DNA of 55,723 nt from Nitrospirales bacterium (GTDB lineage Bacteria; Nitrospirota; Nitrospiria; Nitrospirales; UBA8639). Made by a program: the position numbers and the translations under genes. The stretch lies in contig BQIZ01000004.1 of assembly GCA_021604365.1 (NCBI GenBank), positions 1 through 55,723 of the forward strand. The letters are read 5' to 3'. A model generated the notes under the pieces. The model did no database searches. It had not been told where the DNA came from and was given only the letters and a program-made list of their open reading frames with translations. Every line of letters starts with the position of its first letter. Position 1 is the stretch's first letter. This document shows positions 10,742 to 20,500 of this stretch, piece after piece.

Positions 10742-11761
10742 CTACCAGACGACTTTCGCGAATAATTCTGCCAGATGGGGATCGACACTTTTGCCCGCTT
10801 CCTGCCGAATTTTTTCTCGTGCTTCCGGGACGGGCATAGCCCTTTGGGAACCATAGCCGGTCACGAAATGATCGAAGATATTCGCCAGACCGACAATGCG
10901 TGCCGACAAGGGAATTTGTTCGCCCATCAATCCATCCGGATATCCAGACCCATTAAACTTTTCATGGTGATGGAGGATGATCTGTTCGACACAGGCATGA
11001 AATGGAAGGCCCTTCATCATTTTGCCTCCGATGGCGGGATGACATTTGAGAAGTTCCTGGTCTTGTTCCGTCGGGGAATGAAGTCCGGAAATGAGGTGAT
11101 CATGGATGCCGATTTTCCCGATATCATGAAGATAGGCCCCGAGTTGTATGCCCTCTTGCTCCTCCTTGGTTAATTGAAGATGCTCAATGAGCAGAGCGGC
11201 ATAAAAATTCACCCGGCTCCCATGTTGAATCAATTCGGGGTGTTTGGCTGCGAGGAGGGTTTTAATGTTGGCCAGGGCGGATTGGACATCGATCCCGGAA
11301 GCCCAAAGGCTTCCAAATGCTTGCAACGCGGCTTGAAGGGAGGAATATCGGCGACGGCGATCGAGAGTATTATTGATTGTGTCAAGCAGTTCGGCCACAT
11401 TGAAGGGTTTGAGAATATAGGCGGCCACCCCGTGGCGGATGGCTTCGATGGCGGATTGGAGTGTGCCATATCCGGTGATGATGATAATATCCACATCTTT
11501 CCCGTCTTTCCGAATCTGAGAAAGAAGATCGTTTCCTGACAGATCAGGGAGTTTTAGGTCAAGGGTGATGAGATCAATGGGGTGGGTTTTGAGAATTTGA
11601 TGCGCAATTTCAGCCCGATCAACCGTAAAGAGATTGAAATAGGGAGAAAGAATTAATTTTAACGCCTCGCGCGGACCTTCCTCGTCCTCAACAATTAAAA
11701 TATTTGCTTGGGGGACGGAGGATTCAGTACCAGTAGTTTCCATCAACGACTCCTTTTCCAA
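10742..11761 (-). CDS. Response regulator with HD-GYP output domain
   Basis: Receiver NILIVEDEEGPREAL...LITLDLKLPDLSGNDLL...AYILKPF; HD-GYP YLHDIGKIGI...HHHEKFNGSGYPDGL. Confidence 0.92.
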   Translation of the reverse strand: MEKESLMETTGTESSVPQANILIVEDEEGPREALKLILSPYFNLFTVDRAEIAHQILKTHPIDLITLDLKLPDLSGNDLLSQIRKDGKDVDIIIITGYGTLQSAIEAIRHGVAAYILKPFNVAELLDTINNTLDRRRRYSSLQAALQAFGSLWASGIDVQSALANIKTLLAAKHPELIQHGSRVNFYAALLIEHLQLTKEEQEGIQLGAYLHDIGKIGIHDHLISGLHSPTEQDQELLKCHPAIGGKMMKGLPFHACVEQIILHHHEKFNGSGYPDGLMGEQIPLSARIVGLANIFDHFVTGYGSQRAMPVPEAREKIRQEAGKSVDPHLAELFAKVVW

Positions 11762-11970
11762 ATGAAGCGACCCATGAAGACAGTAAAAAAAATAAATAGT
11801 TCATGAGAGCGTAATCGTTCGCTTCTTAGGATGAAGTCGGAGAGATTTCCTATTCCGTGTGAGGATACCATCCTGTTTAGTGGCGATTCACCTCCTGACG
11901 ACAAAACCGGTTCTCTACAGCCGGCAGGGAGGGAAGGAACAACCGGGGATAGGGAAAAAGAGCCACCATC

Positions 11971-12636
11971 TTATAGATTTTCAGATTTTAAATGTAATAC
12001 CCGATCTTTGACTGTCAGATCTTGAAATAATTGGTTGAACAAATCTTTGGCGACATGATTTGTGAGTTCTTCCACATCCTTGGGATTGAACGTCACCACG
12101 CTGTCGGTTCCATTCGCGCCGAGCACCATCCGGACAGTGCTGCCATCCGCCGAATTTTTTGCTTCAAAGGCCACACGTATTTTGACCTCAATATCCGTAA
12201 AGCCAAACCCGCTTTTCGCATTCGTCTCCAAGACCAAAATATCGCCTGTCAGGGTGACATCGGCCGGAGCACTTTCCGGCTCGGTTTCAGATGTTGTTGC
12301 CCGGGAGGCTTGCCACTTTTCCTGTTGAAGGTATTCCAGGGCAAGATCAGCCATTCCCTCGCCGAGGTTCCCATTCCAGGCATTAAAGTGAGTCGCACCT
12401 CCCCAAAAATGCGTCCGGGACCCGAGACGAGTTTTCTGTGGTCGTTTATCCTGAAACGGTTCAACCAAAATGGTTAGATCTTCGTGAGGGGTGGTGTTGA
12501 CCTTCGTCGTGGACGGGAGGGCATGGGGATCAAAATTCACGGTTTGCCCGGATCCCTGACATCCTACGACCCCTAGGCTGGCAATGAACACCATGATAAA
12601 CCACTTGGGTTGTGTCTTCACTCGTGGAACCTCCAT
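11971..12636 (-). CDS. Putative lipoprotein (YajG-like overall pattern), function unknown
   Basis: Signal with lipobox SLGVVGC-QGSGQ; TILVEPFQDKRPQKTRLGSR...LTGDILVLETNAKSG. Confidence 0.7.
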   Translation of the reverse strand: MEVPRVKTQPKWFIMVFIASLGVVGCQGSGQTVNFDPHALPSTTKVNTTPHEDLTILVEPFQDKRPQKTRLGSRTHFWGGATHFNAWNGNLGEGMADLALEYLQQEKWQASRATTSETEPESAPADVTLTGDILVLETNAKSGFGFTDIEVKIRVAFEAKNSADGSTVRMVLGANGTDSVVTFNPKDVEELTNHVAKDLFNQLFQDLTVKDRVLHLKSENL

Positions 12637-12857
12637 GTATAGATAGTGAATATCAGATGAGCGTCTATGCTGTGACGGGAGAGGGATGTTGCCGCCAATA
12701 CCCTACCATGTCTGCACCACACATCCATCCTCAATGTTGGAAAGCGTAAGAATAATAAACCTGCAGGATTTTATCTAGTCTTGCGTTGATTGTCAGTCAT
12801 GAGCATGAATGAATGATTCCCGCACCATGCCACCTTATAATGAGAGGATGATCTGTC

Positions 12858-12903
12858 TTGACATTGTCGTAAACCACTTGACACTATCATACCTGGTTTG
12901 ACT
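12858..12903 (+). promoter_or_regulatory. Three TTGAC[A/T] motifs at exact 20-bp spacing; candidate regulator-binding array upstream of the 12926 ORF
   Basis: TTGACA at 12858, TTGACA at 12878, TTGACT at 12898. Confidence 0.45.
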
Positions 12904-12925
12904 GTTAATCCAAAGGAAATTCTTC

Positions 12926-13303
12926 ATGTGGAAGCATAATTTTTTGTTTCGAGCCGAAGGGGCGGTGCCCCTGGAGCAGACCGAAAACGAGTTATTTCAT
13001 GATACGGACCCGGCACTGGATAGTTCAGGCTTGCAGATGGATAAATATATTTCCGTGTGGCTTCAAGGGGATGGCGATGAGACAAAGCCACTCGTCTATA
13101 CGACAGTGTATGTTCGAACGGCCACGTTAGATCCCGAGAAAGGGGTTGGATTTCTTCAGCCGCTTCAAGGACGGACCCACCAAATAAAATCCATGTTGTC
13201 CTCCGCGCAGAAAATGTATCTTCGGCAATGGTTGTCGAGTTCCTATCCCCCAGCCTGGGAAGAGTCTGATGACCACTTTCAGTCAATTTTTTCAGAACCC
13301 TGA
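12926..13303 (+). CDS. Small protein of unknown function (125 aa)
   Basis: Isolated ORF between oppositely oriented or separate genes, preceded by an AAGGAAA-type SD and a 20-bp spaced TTGAC array; competes with a minus-strand ORF 12924-13373. Confidence 0.5.
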   Translation: MWKHNFLFRAEGAVPLEQTENELFHDTDPALDSSGLQMDKYISVWLQGDGDETKPLVYTTVYVRTATLDPEKGVGFLQPLQGRTHQIKSMLSSAQKMYLRQWLSSSYPPAWEESDDHFQSIFSEP

Positions 13304-13430
13304 CCTCCTCCTCCACGCTGGAGGATGATCGAGTCGGGTAATCGGAATGCTGACAACTCGGTTTCTCGCTCACCCCGGTTGTGCGGGAACAGGTCGAATT
13401 TTTTTGTGAAGGGATTCAAAGGTATCTGTC

Positions 13431-14705
13431 GTGGACCTACATACACAGGTTTTGATCATCGGTGCTGGCGGCGGGGGAGCTGTTCTGGGCCTTCTCTTAG
13501 CCCGAAAAGGGATTGCTAATATTGTTCTGGAACAGGCTTCGGGGCCTCCACAGGGCTTGCGTGGGGAAATTCTTCAACCCAATGGACAGCAGATTCTTCA
13601 GGGGCTCGGCCTTTTAGATCAACTGCCTGTTCATGCCTACAAACCGGTTAGATTCTTTCATTTCCGTCAAAGTGGAGGAACGCGGCTCTGTACCATTGAC
13701 TATGGGATGTTGCCGCCGCCTTTTAATCGGGCCCTGGTGATGTGGCCTCATGTCGTTCACCACACCATTCTCGACGCTCTGTGCCGGGAGAATCCAGAGG
13801 GACTTCGGTATGGGGCAACCTTTCAGTCCCTTCTCCGCAATGGCAAAGGGATCGCAGGCGTCAAAGCGGACATAGGGGGAAGCCCGGTTACTATTGGATC
13901 GCAATTGGTGGTTGGGGCAGATGGACCGTTTTCTGAGGTTCGAGGAGCCCTTGGCATTCCCACGGCGCTTCATCGATATCTCGACAGTTATCTTGTTGCC
14001 ATGTTGGAATCACCAGGCCCACTCGAGGAAGCCCAGTATTATGTGGGCAAAAAATCCATTCTGGGAATTTTCCCTGCTGCCGGTCAAAAAGTCTATGCCT
14101 TTTATATGGTTTCGTCTGATTCTCTGAATCAGGTCAAGGCCGATGGGGTGTCGGCCCTTCGAGAAAAATGGAAAACCATTGCTCCGGATCTTGCCCCGCT
14201 CTTTGACTCCTTACTGGATTGGAATCAGACGGCCTATATGGGAACGGGGAGGGTCCGGGCGAAAACCTGGGTTCAGGATGGGGCGGTCGTCATGGGTGAT
14301 GCCGCGCATGGGATGAATCCACATGCCTCCCAGGGACGGATGCAGGCGATGGTCGATGCGGTCACCCTCGCGGAGGTTCTTGACGATTGTCACCGGACCG
14401 GAAATTGGTCGACGTCCGCTCTTAAGCGATTTGAAACACAACGGCGCCCACAGGTCACCATGTTGCAGCGCCTGGCTGATGAAGAGGTCTTTTTCTGGAA
14501 TACCGGAAATCCTCTCCTCGGAATGTTGCGAGACCGTGTGTTCTCTACGATGGATAAAAATCCTCGTTTACAATATCAAGTCTTGACGGCCACAGCAGGG
14601 CTGCGGACCACATCACCATTTGGATGGGTGGATCGGTTTCAAGCTGCAGGATTGTTACCCGATCCTCGGGCCCATCAGATTCCCGATCATGCCGGGTCTG
14701 CATAA
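13431..14705 (+). CDS. FAD-dependent monooxygenase (UbiH/PHBH-like)
   Basis: VLIIGAGGGGAVLGLLLARKGI (Rossmann GxGxxG-like), VGADGPFSEVRGALG (DG motif), VVMGDAAHGMNPHASQGRMQAMVDAVTLAE (GD motif). GTG start. Confidence 0.9.
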   Translation: MDLHTQVLIIGAGGGGAVLGLLLARKGIANIVLEQASGPPQGLRGEILQPNGQQILQGLGLLDQLPVHAYKPVRFFHFRQSGGTRLCTIDYGMLPPPFNRALVMWPHVVHHTILDALCRENPEGLRYGATFQSLLRNGKGIAGVKADIGGSPVTIGSQLVVGADGPFSEVRGALGIPTALHRYLDSYLVAMLESPGPLEEAQYYVGKKSILGIFPAAGQKVYAFYMVSSDSLNQVKADGVSALREKWKTIAPDLAPLFDSLLDWNQTAYMGTGRVRAKTWVQDGAVVMGDAAHGMNPHASQGRMQAMVDAVTLAEVLDDCHRTGNWSTSALKRFETQRRPQVTMLQRLADEEVFFWNTGNPLLGMLRDRVFSTMDKNPRLQYQVLTATAGLRTTSPFGWVDRFQAAGLLPDPRAHQIPDHAGSA

Positions 14706-14763
14706 TTAACTCCGGAGTCCATCTTCGTCACTCATCATTTTTCCAATATTTGGTCTGTATCCT

Positions 14764-15528
14764 ATGCCAACCACAACGTTGCAGTCGCTTGAACTTCCCG
14801 AGGACCTTCGGGAAATCCTTGAACAATATTTAACACAGCTTCAGAAGGGTTGGGGTGCTGATTTAGAGGGAGTTCTCCTGTATGGCAGTGCGGCCAGGGG
14901 AGATTTCATTGCGGGCCGCTCCAATATCAATTTTTTGGTGCTGGTCCGGGAACTTTCGGTGAGTGGGCTTCAGCGTGCAGGGCAATTGCATCGCCAATGG
15001 GGTAAGCACCATATCGTCGCACCACTGGTGATGACACAGGAGGAATTGTCCCGATCATGTTATCTGTTCCCCTTGGAATATTTTCAAATGCAGGAGCAAC
15101 ATGTGCCTCTGGTAGGGAAAGATCCGTTCGGTGCCGGACAAATTGATGAGACACAGTTAGGATGGCAATGTGAGCAGGAACTCCTGGCCAATGTGTTTCG
15201 TGTGCGGCAACGGTTTGTCGAAGGAGAAGGACGAGCGGAGGCCATCCAGGCTTTGCTGATTCTATCCATAACCGCCGTTCTCCCCTGCGTGCGAGGAATT
15301 CTTCGGGCCTTAGGACACCCCTCAAAGAGAAAAGATGTGCAGATTCTTGAATGCCTCCCTCCTGCCTTGCAGTTTGAACCCACGGTCCTCCTCGACATGC
15401 TTCAGATGAAGCGAGGCATCAATAGTCCGGGTTCCCTTGAATGGCCCAAGGTGTATGATCGGTATCTTCAGACTTTGGAGGGCTTGTGCAAACGGGTTCA
15501 GGCGGTTCGTCAGGATAGGGGGCTATGA
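14764..15528 (+). CDS. Nucleotidyltransferase-fold protein with altered catalytic motif
   Basis: LLYGSAARGDFIAGRSNINFLVLVREL resembles the GSxARGDxxxxSDIDLLV NTase motif, with N-x-N in place of D-x-D. Confidence 0.75.
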   Translation: MPTTTLQSLELPEDLREILEQYLTQLQKGWGADLEGVLLYGSAARGDFIAGRSNINFLVLVRELSVSGLQRAGQLHRQWGKHHIVAPLVMTQEELSRSCYLFPLEYFQMQEQHVPLVGKDPFGAGQIDETQLGWQCEQELLANVFRVRQRFVEGEGRAEAIQALLILSITAVLPCVRGILRALGHPSKRKDVQILECLPPALQFEPTVLLDMLQMKRGINSPGSLEWPKVYDRYLQTLEGLCKRVQAVRQDRGL

Positions 15529-16259
15529 CCATGTATGGAAAGCGGTTTGTTGGTCCGTTCATCCTGCTGTTCCTGTTGATTTTCTCTGCACCCTCGATGG
15601 GAATGACTCCCAAGGAACAAAATCTCCCAACCCCATTGGGATACGTGAGTGACTATGCCAACCTGCTTGATGAGGAATGGCACAAACAAATTCGATCAGT
15701 GTGCAAAGACCTTGAATCCTCTTCCGGCATTGAAATGCTGGTGGTGACTCTCCCAACCATCAGCCCTCTTGCCCATGCCCAGGAATATGCCTCCCGCCTC
15801 TATGAAGCCTGGCGGATTGGTACGGCGCAACAGGAGCGTGGCATTCTGCTGCTGGTGGCTGTCAAGGAACGCCAAGCCGTGGTGGTTGTCGGAAAGAACC
15901 TTTTGCCGATCCTGACTCCACAACAATTGGATGAGATTTCCCTCAAGCATTTGCGCCCCATGTTTCGTTCCGGAGAGTATGGGATCAATATCTACAGATC
16001 TGCCATATCCCTTTCGACGTTGGCCGCGCGGACTCCTATTCCGAAGGACAACCCCCCCCCTCAGCGATCAGCCGCTTTTTGGATGAATATCGGGGTAGTG
16101 GTGATGATGTTGTATGCGTTATGGCGATTTACTCGTCCCGAACGGCGTCATCCCTTTCCCCGTTGGAAAAATGGAGAATATTGGGGAACAGGCCAGGGGG
16201 GATTCGGTGGGAACTTTGGTGGATTTGGCGGAGGAACGGGTGGCCAGGGCTTACGTTGA
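15525..16259 (+). CDS. TPM-domain (YgcG/Psb32-like) membrane protein with Gly-rich C-terminus
   Basis: YVSDYANLLDEEWHKQIRSVCKDLESSSGIEMLVVTLPT...RGILLLVAVKERQAVVVVGKNL; TM WMNIGVVVMMLYALW; GGFGGNFGGFGGGTGGQG tail; 4-nt overlap with upstream gene. Confidence 0.9.
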   Translation: MTMYGKRFVGPFILLFLLIFSAPSMGMTPKEQNLPTPLGYVSDYANLLDEEWHKQIRSVCKDLESSSGIEMLVVTLPTISPLAHAQEYASRLYEAWRIGTAQQERGILLLVAVKERQAVVVVGKNLLPILTPQQLDEISLKHLRPMFRSGEYGINIYRSAISLSTLAARTPIPKDNPPPQRSAAFWMNIGVVVMMLYALWRFTRPERRHPFPRWKNGEYWGTGQGGFGGNFGGFGGGTGGQGLR

Positions 16260-16476
16260 AGGGGCTGGACTGAATCTATGGATCATCCCTTTTCTCATCA
16301 TGAAATATGTGGGTGGATATTCGGGGAACCGTTTTTTCGAAAACCGACTTTGCGATGTTCCAACCTTCTCCATGGATTTTTGGAGACTTCTGGAAATGAA
16401 ATTGTTGGGAAGGTCGATCACGACTAAAAATCCGACATTCCCAGGCCAACTTCATGTCGGCCTGGGGGGATAGGGT

Positions 16477-17154
16477 TTATGACAACATCTTGTGATTTTC
16501 AAACGTTAACGAACGCACGACAATTTCACCATTTTCATAAGAAATAATGCGACGGGTGGCCGGAAGATCTGAGTTGCCGACTCTGATATGTGTATCCGAA
16601 AAACTGTCGACATTTTTCAGTGACCGGTCTTTTGGTGAAAAATAATAGACCGTATATCGGGTGGTGAGATGATGGTGATCTTGGGTGACTGCACTATCTT
16701 CGACGTTGATGGTAAAAGCCGCTTGCGGCATGTTTCGGTTGATCTGCGTGATGCGGTTGTCTTTCACCCTGTACCAGGAACCCATGCCATCTCCATGAAT
16801 GGTGATCCGTTGTCCCAAAGGGTGCTGGTCATCTCCCTCTAACGTCAGGGTATGTTTTCCGTCTGATTCCTGAAAGGTTCTGGGTCCCCGGTGCACGGCA
16901 ATCATTCCAATCTGGTTTTGAGCCCAGTTTTGTAGTTCCGCATCATCGATCGCAACCGTCACATCCCGTGGTCCTTTCACCGTCACAGTCCCTTTGGTTT
17001 CTTTCCCGTTGACATTAACCCGAAGGTCGGACTGAAAGCCCTTGAAGTCAGGTTGCCACCGGGATGTTTTGGCAAAAGCGGCTTGTAGCAGTTCGCGGGC
17101 CTTGGGATCATCCTGGACCTCGGTGGTTGGTTTTACTTCTGTATTCTTTTCCAT
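16477..17154 (-). CDS. DUF3386-like protein
   Basis: DPKARELLQAAFAKTSRWQPDFKGFQSDLRVNVNGKETKGTVTVKGPRDVTV...GNSDLPATRRIISYENGEIVVRSLTFENHKML resembles DUF3386 family proteins. Confidence 0.75.
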   Translation of the reverse strand: MEKNTEVKPTTEVQDDPKARELLQAAFAKTSRWQPDFKGFQSDLRVNVNGKETKGTVTVKGPRDVTVAIDDAELQNWAQNQIGMIAVHRGPRTFQESDGKHTLTLEGDDQHPLGQRITIHGDGMGSWYRVKDNRITQINRNMPQAAFTINVEDSAVTQDHHHLTTRYTVYYFSPKDRSLKNVDSFSDTHIRVGNSDLPATRRIISYENGEIVVRSLTFENHKMLS

Positions 17155-17570
17155 GTCGAAGACTCCTTTTCCTGTGATGTCGGGTATGTGATCAGGCTGA
17201 TTGAGCGAGCACTGAGGATCATTATAAGGATCTCAGGAGAGGTCGACAACCGTTTAGAAGGAGCGAGGTCCAGAGGACTCTTGCAATCCTCAGTCTCCTT
17301 GGTCGAATCGGAAATTTTGCCGGGGAACAATGAAAATTTTCAAAACCCCGCTGTCAGAATCTCATTTTTGCTTAAGGTGTAACTCTTTCCCAGATGCATA
17401 TCAAAGCCTAAAAAGAGGGAAATAAAGGTACGTTGAAAAGAAGGTGGTGTTCGGCTAGGCTGCATCCATAATTTTTTACCTGAGGAGAGAATTTCGGGCA
17501 TAGGTGTCCGTGTTTTTTATCCCTTTTACAAAGATGTTTCGCTTGCTTCCACCCCCAAGAGGCATTGCGC

Positions 17571-20500
17571 ATGAACGCCGCAGAGCAACAGCTTAATAAT
17601 GTTCGGAAACTCAGACGAAGTGAAGGCCATGGTTGGCTGATACTTCTTTTTAAGGTCATGGTTGGGGCGGGTATGTTGTTACCCACCTTCGCGTTGCCAA
17701 CAGTATGGGCCGAAAATGTCCCCGATGTGGTTGGGTTGAGTCAGGCCGCGGCGCAGTCGGCCATTACGGGAGCGGGCCTGACGATAGGGACCATCACGAG
17801 CAGCAGTCATGCGTCGGTTCCGTCGGGGAGTGTGATCAGTCAAACGCCGGGAGGCGGCACGAGTGTGGCGGCAGGCAGTGCGGTAAGCCTGGTGGTATCA
17901 ACGGGCCCGGCGCCGGTGACGGTGCCGAATGTGGTGGGGACCACGCAGGGGGCGGCGCAGACGGCCATTACGGGAGCGGGCCTGACGGTAGGAACCATCA
18001 CGAACAGCAGTCATGCGTCGGTCCCGTCGGGGAGTGTGATCAGTCAAACGCCGGGAGGCGGCACGAGTGCGGCGGCGGGCAGTGCGGTAAACCTGGTGGT
18101 GTCGACGGGCCCGGCGCCGGTGACCGTCCCGAATGTAGTGGGGACCACGCAGGGGGCGGCGCAGTCGGCGGTCACCAAGGCGGGCCTGAAAGTGGGGACC
18201 ATCACGAACAGCAGTCATGCCTCGGTGGGATCGGGCAAGGTCATCAGTCAAACGCCGGGAGCCGGCGCGAGTGTGGCGGCAGGTAGTGCGGTAAGCCTGG
18301 TGGTATCAACGGGCCCGGCGCCGGTGACGGTGCCGAATGTGGTGGGGACCACGCAGGCCGCGGCGCAGACGGCGGTCACCAAGGCGGGCCTGAAAGTGGG
18401 GACCATCACGAACAGCAGTCATGCCTCGGTGGGATCGGGCAAGGTCATCAGTCAAACGCCGGGAGCCGGCACGAGTGCGGCGGCGGGCAGTGCGGTAAAC
18501 CTGGTGGTGTCGACGGGGCCGGCGGTGCCGAAGGTCGTGGGGAGCACCCAGGCGGCGGCCCAAACCGCTATTACCACGGCAGGGTTGAAGCTGGGCACGG
18601 TGATCTCGAGGAACAGTCAGACAGTCCCTATTGGGAGGGTCATTAGTCAGACTCCGGCACCAGGAACCAAGGTGGTGGCAGGTAGTGTTGTGAACCTGGT
18701 CGTCTCCCTTGGAGCCGCAGTGCCGAATGTGGTGGGCTTGCCGCAGGCCGCCGCGCAATCCGCCATTACCGGTGCAGGCTTGAAGGTAGGGACGGTGACG
18801 AAAGCAAAGAGTGCGACCGTGGCGATTGGTTCGATCAACAGTCAAAATCCGACAGCGGGGAGCAATGTGGCGGCGGGCAGTGTGGTTGATCTAGTGGTAT
18901 CGCTAGGGGCTCAGATACCGAATGTGGTGGGATTAAAACAGGCTTCGGCCAAAGAAGCCCTTACCACGGCTGGGCTAACGGTGGGAATTGTGACGACGGC
19001 CATTAGTGCCACGGTGCCGATTGGTGACGTTATGAGTCAAAAGCCGGGCGCAGGGACCAATGTGGATCCAGGAAGTGCAGTAGCCCTGGTTATATCGTCC
19101 GGGCAGCCGGTTTTTCTCATGGGCGTGCAAAATGATCCCAAGACCGGACCACTCGTAAACAGCCTTTACCGGCTTCGCACTGATGGGGTGGTAACCAAAA
19201 TTGGAGATCTGACGCATCGCACGCATGGCTTGGCCTATGTCGGGACCACGTTGTATTCCCTCGAGGAACTGTCTCTTTCTCCACAGCCAGGGGCTCCGCT
19301 GAATTTGTATCAGTTGAATCCGGGGAGCGGTGCTTCGCTGGCCAAGATCCCCCTGTCGTTGTCCACAGGCGAATCAGTAGAGGGCGGGCGAGGGCTGGCC
19401 ACGGAGCCCGGAACGAATCAGCTATGGGGCTTACTCGTGGTCAGATCCGAAGCAAATAATATCCGCCGGTTAGTGACGATTGATCCGACGACGGGCCTGG
19501 CGACCCAAAAGGCCAAACTCTTCGGAAACTTTATGGACCTGGTCTTTGATGAGGCTGGAACGCTCTATGCGATCACGGACAATCGGCCGGTGCCAAGGGG
19601 GGCCAACGTAATGCCGGCCAGAATTTATACAGTGAATAAGACGACGGGGGCCACAACGGAATTCCTGGATGTTTCGGCCGGCGCCGTGGCGGGGCAATCG
19701 AATTTTCGAGAAAGTGAAACGATTGGGGTCGGACCTTCATCCGACCTATTGTATCATCTCTCCGGTCAGCATAAGGTAACCCCAGGATTCACCAAGAATA
19801 TTTTGTTTGAATCGATCAATCTGACCACGAAAGTCAGAAAGGCGATGGCGATCATGGGCCCCGACTTTTTTGTGACAACAGCCTTGACCATGGTGCCACC
19901 CACAGGTCCTCCGGCCTTGGGAGACCTGGATGCGTCGGGCACGGCCGATCTGATCTGGCGCAATCAGAATGATGGCAGCACCGCAATCTGGTTGATGAAC
20001 GGAACAACGATCGCCGCCTCAGGCTTTCCAGGGGGGGTGCCGAAGGTTTGGCAGATTGCGGGCGTAGGCGATGTCAATGGCGATGGTAAGGCAGACGTCA
20101 TCTGGCGAAATGGTTCGAGTGGCACGGTAGCCGTGTGGTTGATGAACGGGGTGTCGGTGACATCTGTGGGCTTTCCCGGAAGCACGTCGACAGCGTTTGA
20201 GATTGCCGGGGTGGGCGATGTCAATGGCGATGGCAAAGCCGACCTGGTCTGGCGGAACACCAATGATGGCAGCACGGCCATTTGGTTGATGAACGGGACC
20301 GCTATTGCTTCCTCCGGTTTTCCGGGCGGAGTGTCTTTGGCCTGGCAAATCGAGGGCGTGGGCGATGTGAATGGGGACGGTAATGCCGATGTCATTTGGC
20401 GCAATGGAATCAATGGGGGAGTGGCTGTGTGGTTGATGAACGGGTTGTCGGTGACGGCAGTAGGTTTTGTCGGAGTCGCTCCAACCGCTTTCGAAATTGC

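Noticed and set aside
17898-18845. Arg/His-rich antisense ORFs and plus-strand frame-shifted ORF 17705-18286 in the PASTA array
   Set aside because: Alternative frames of GC-rich PASTA repeats.
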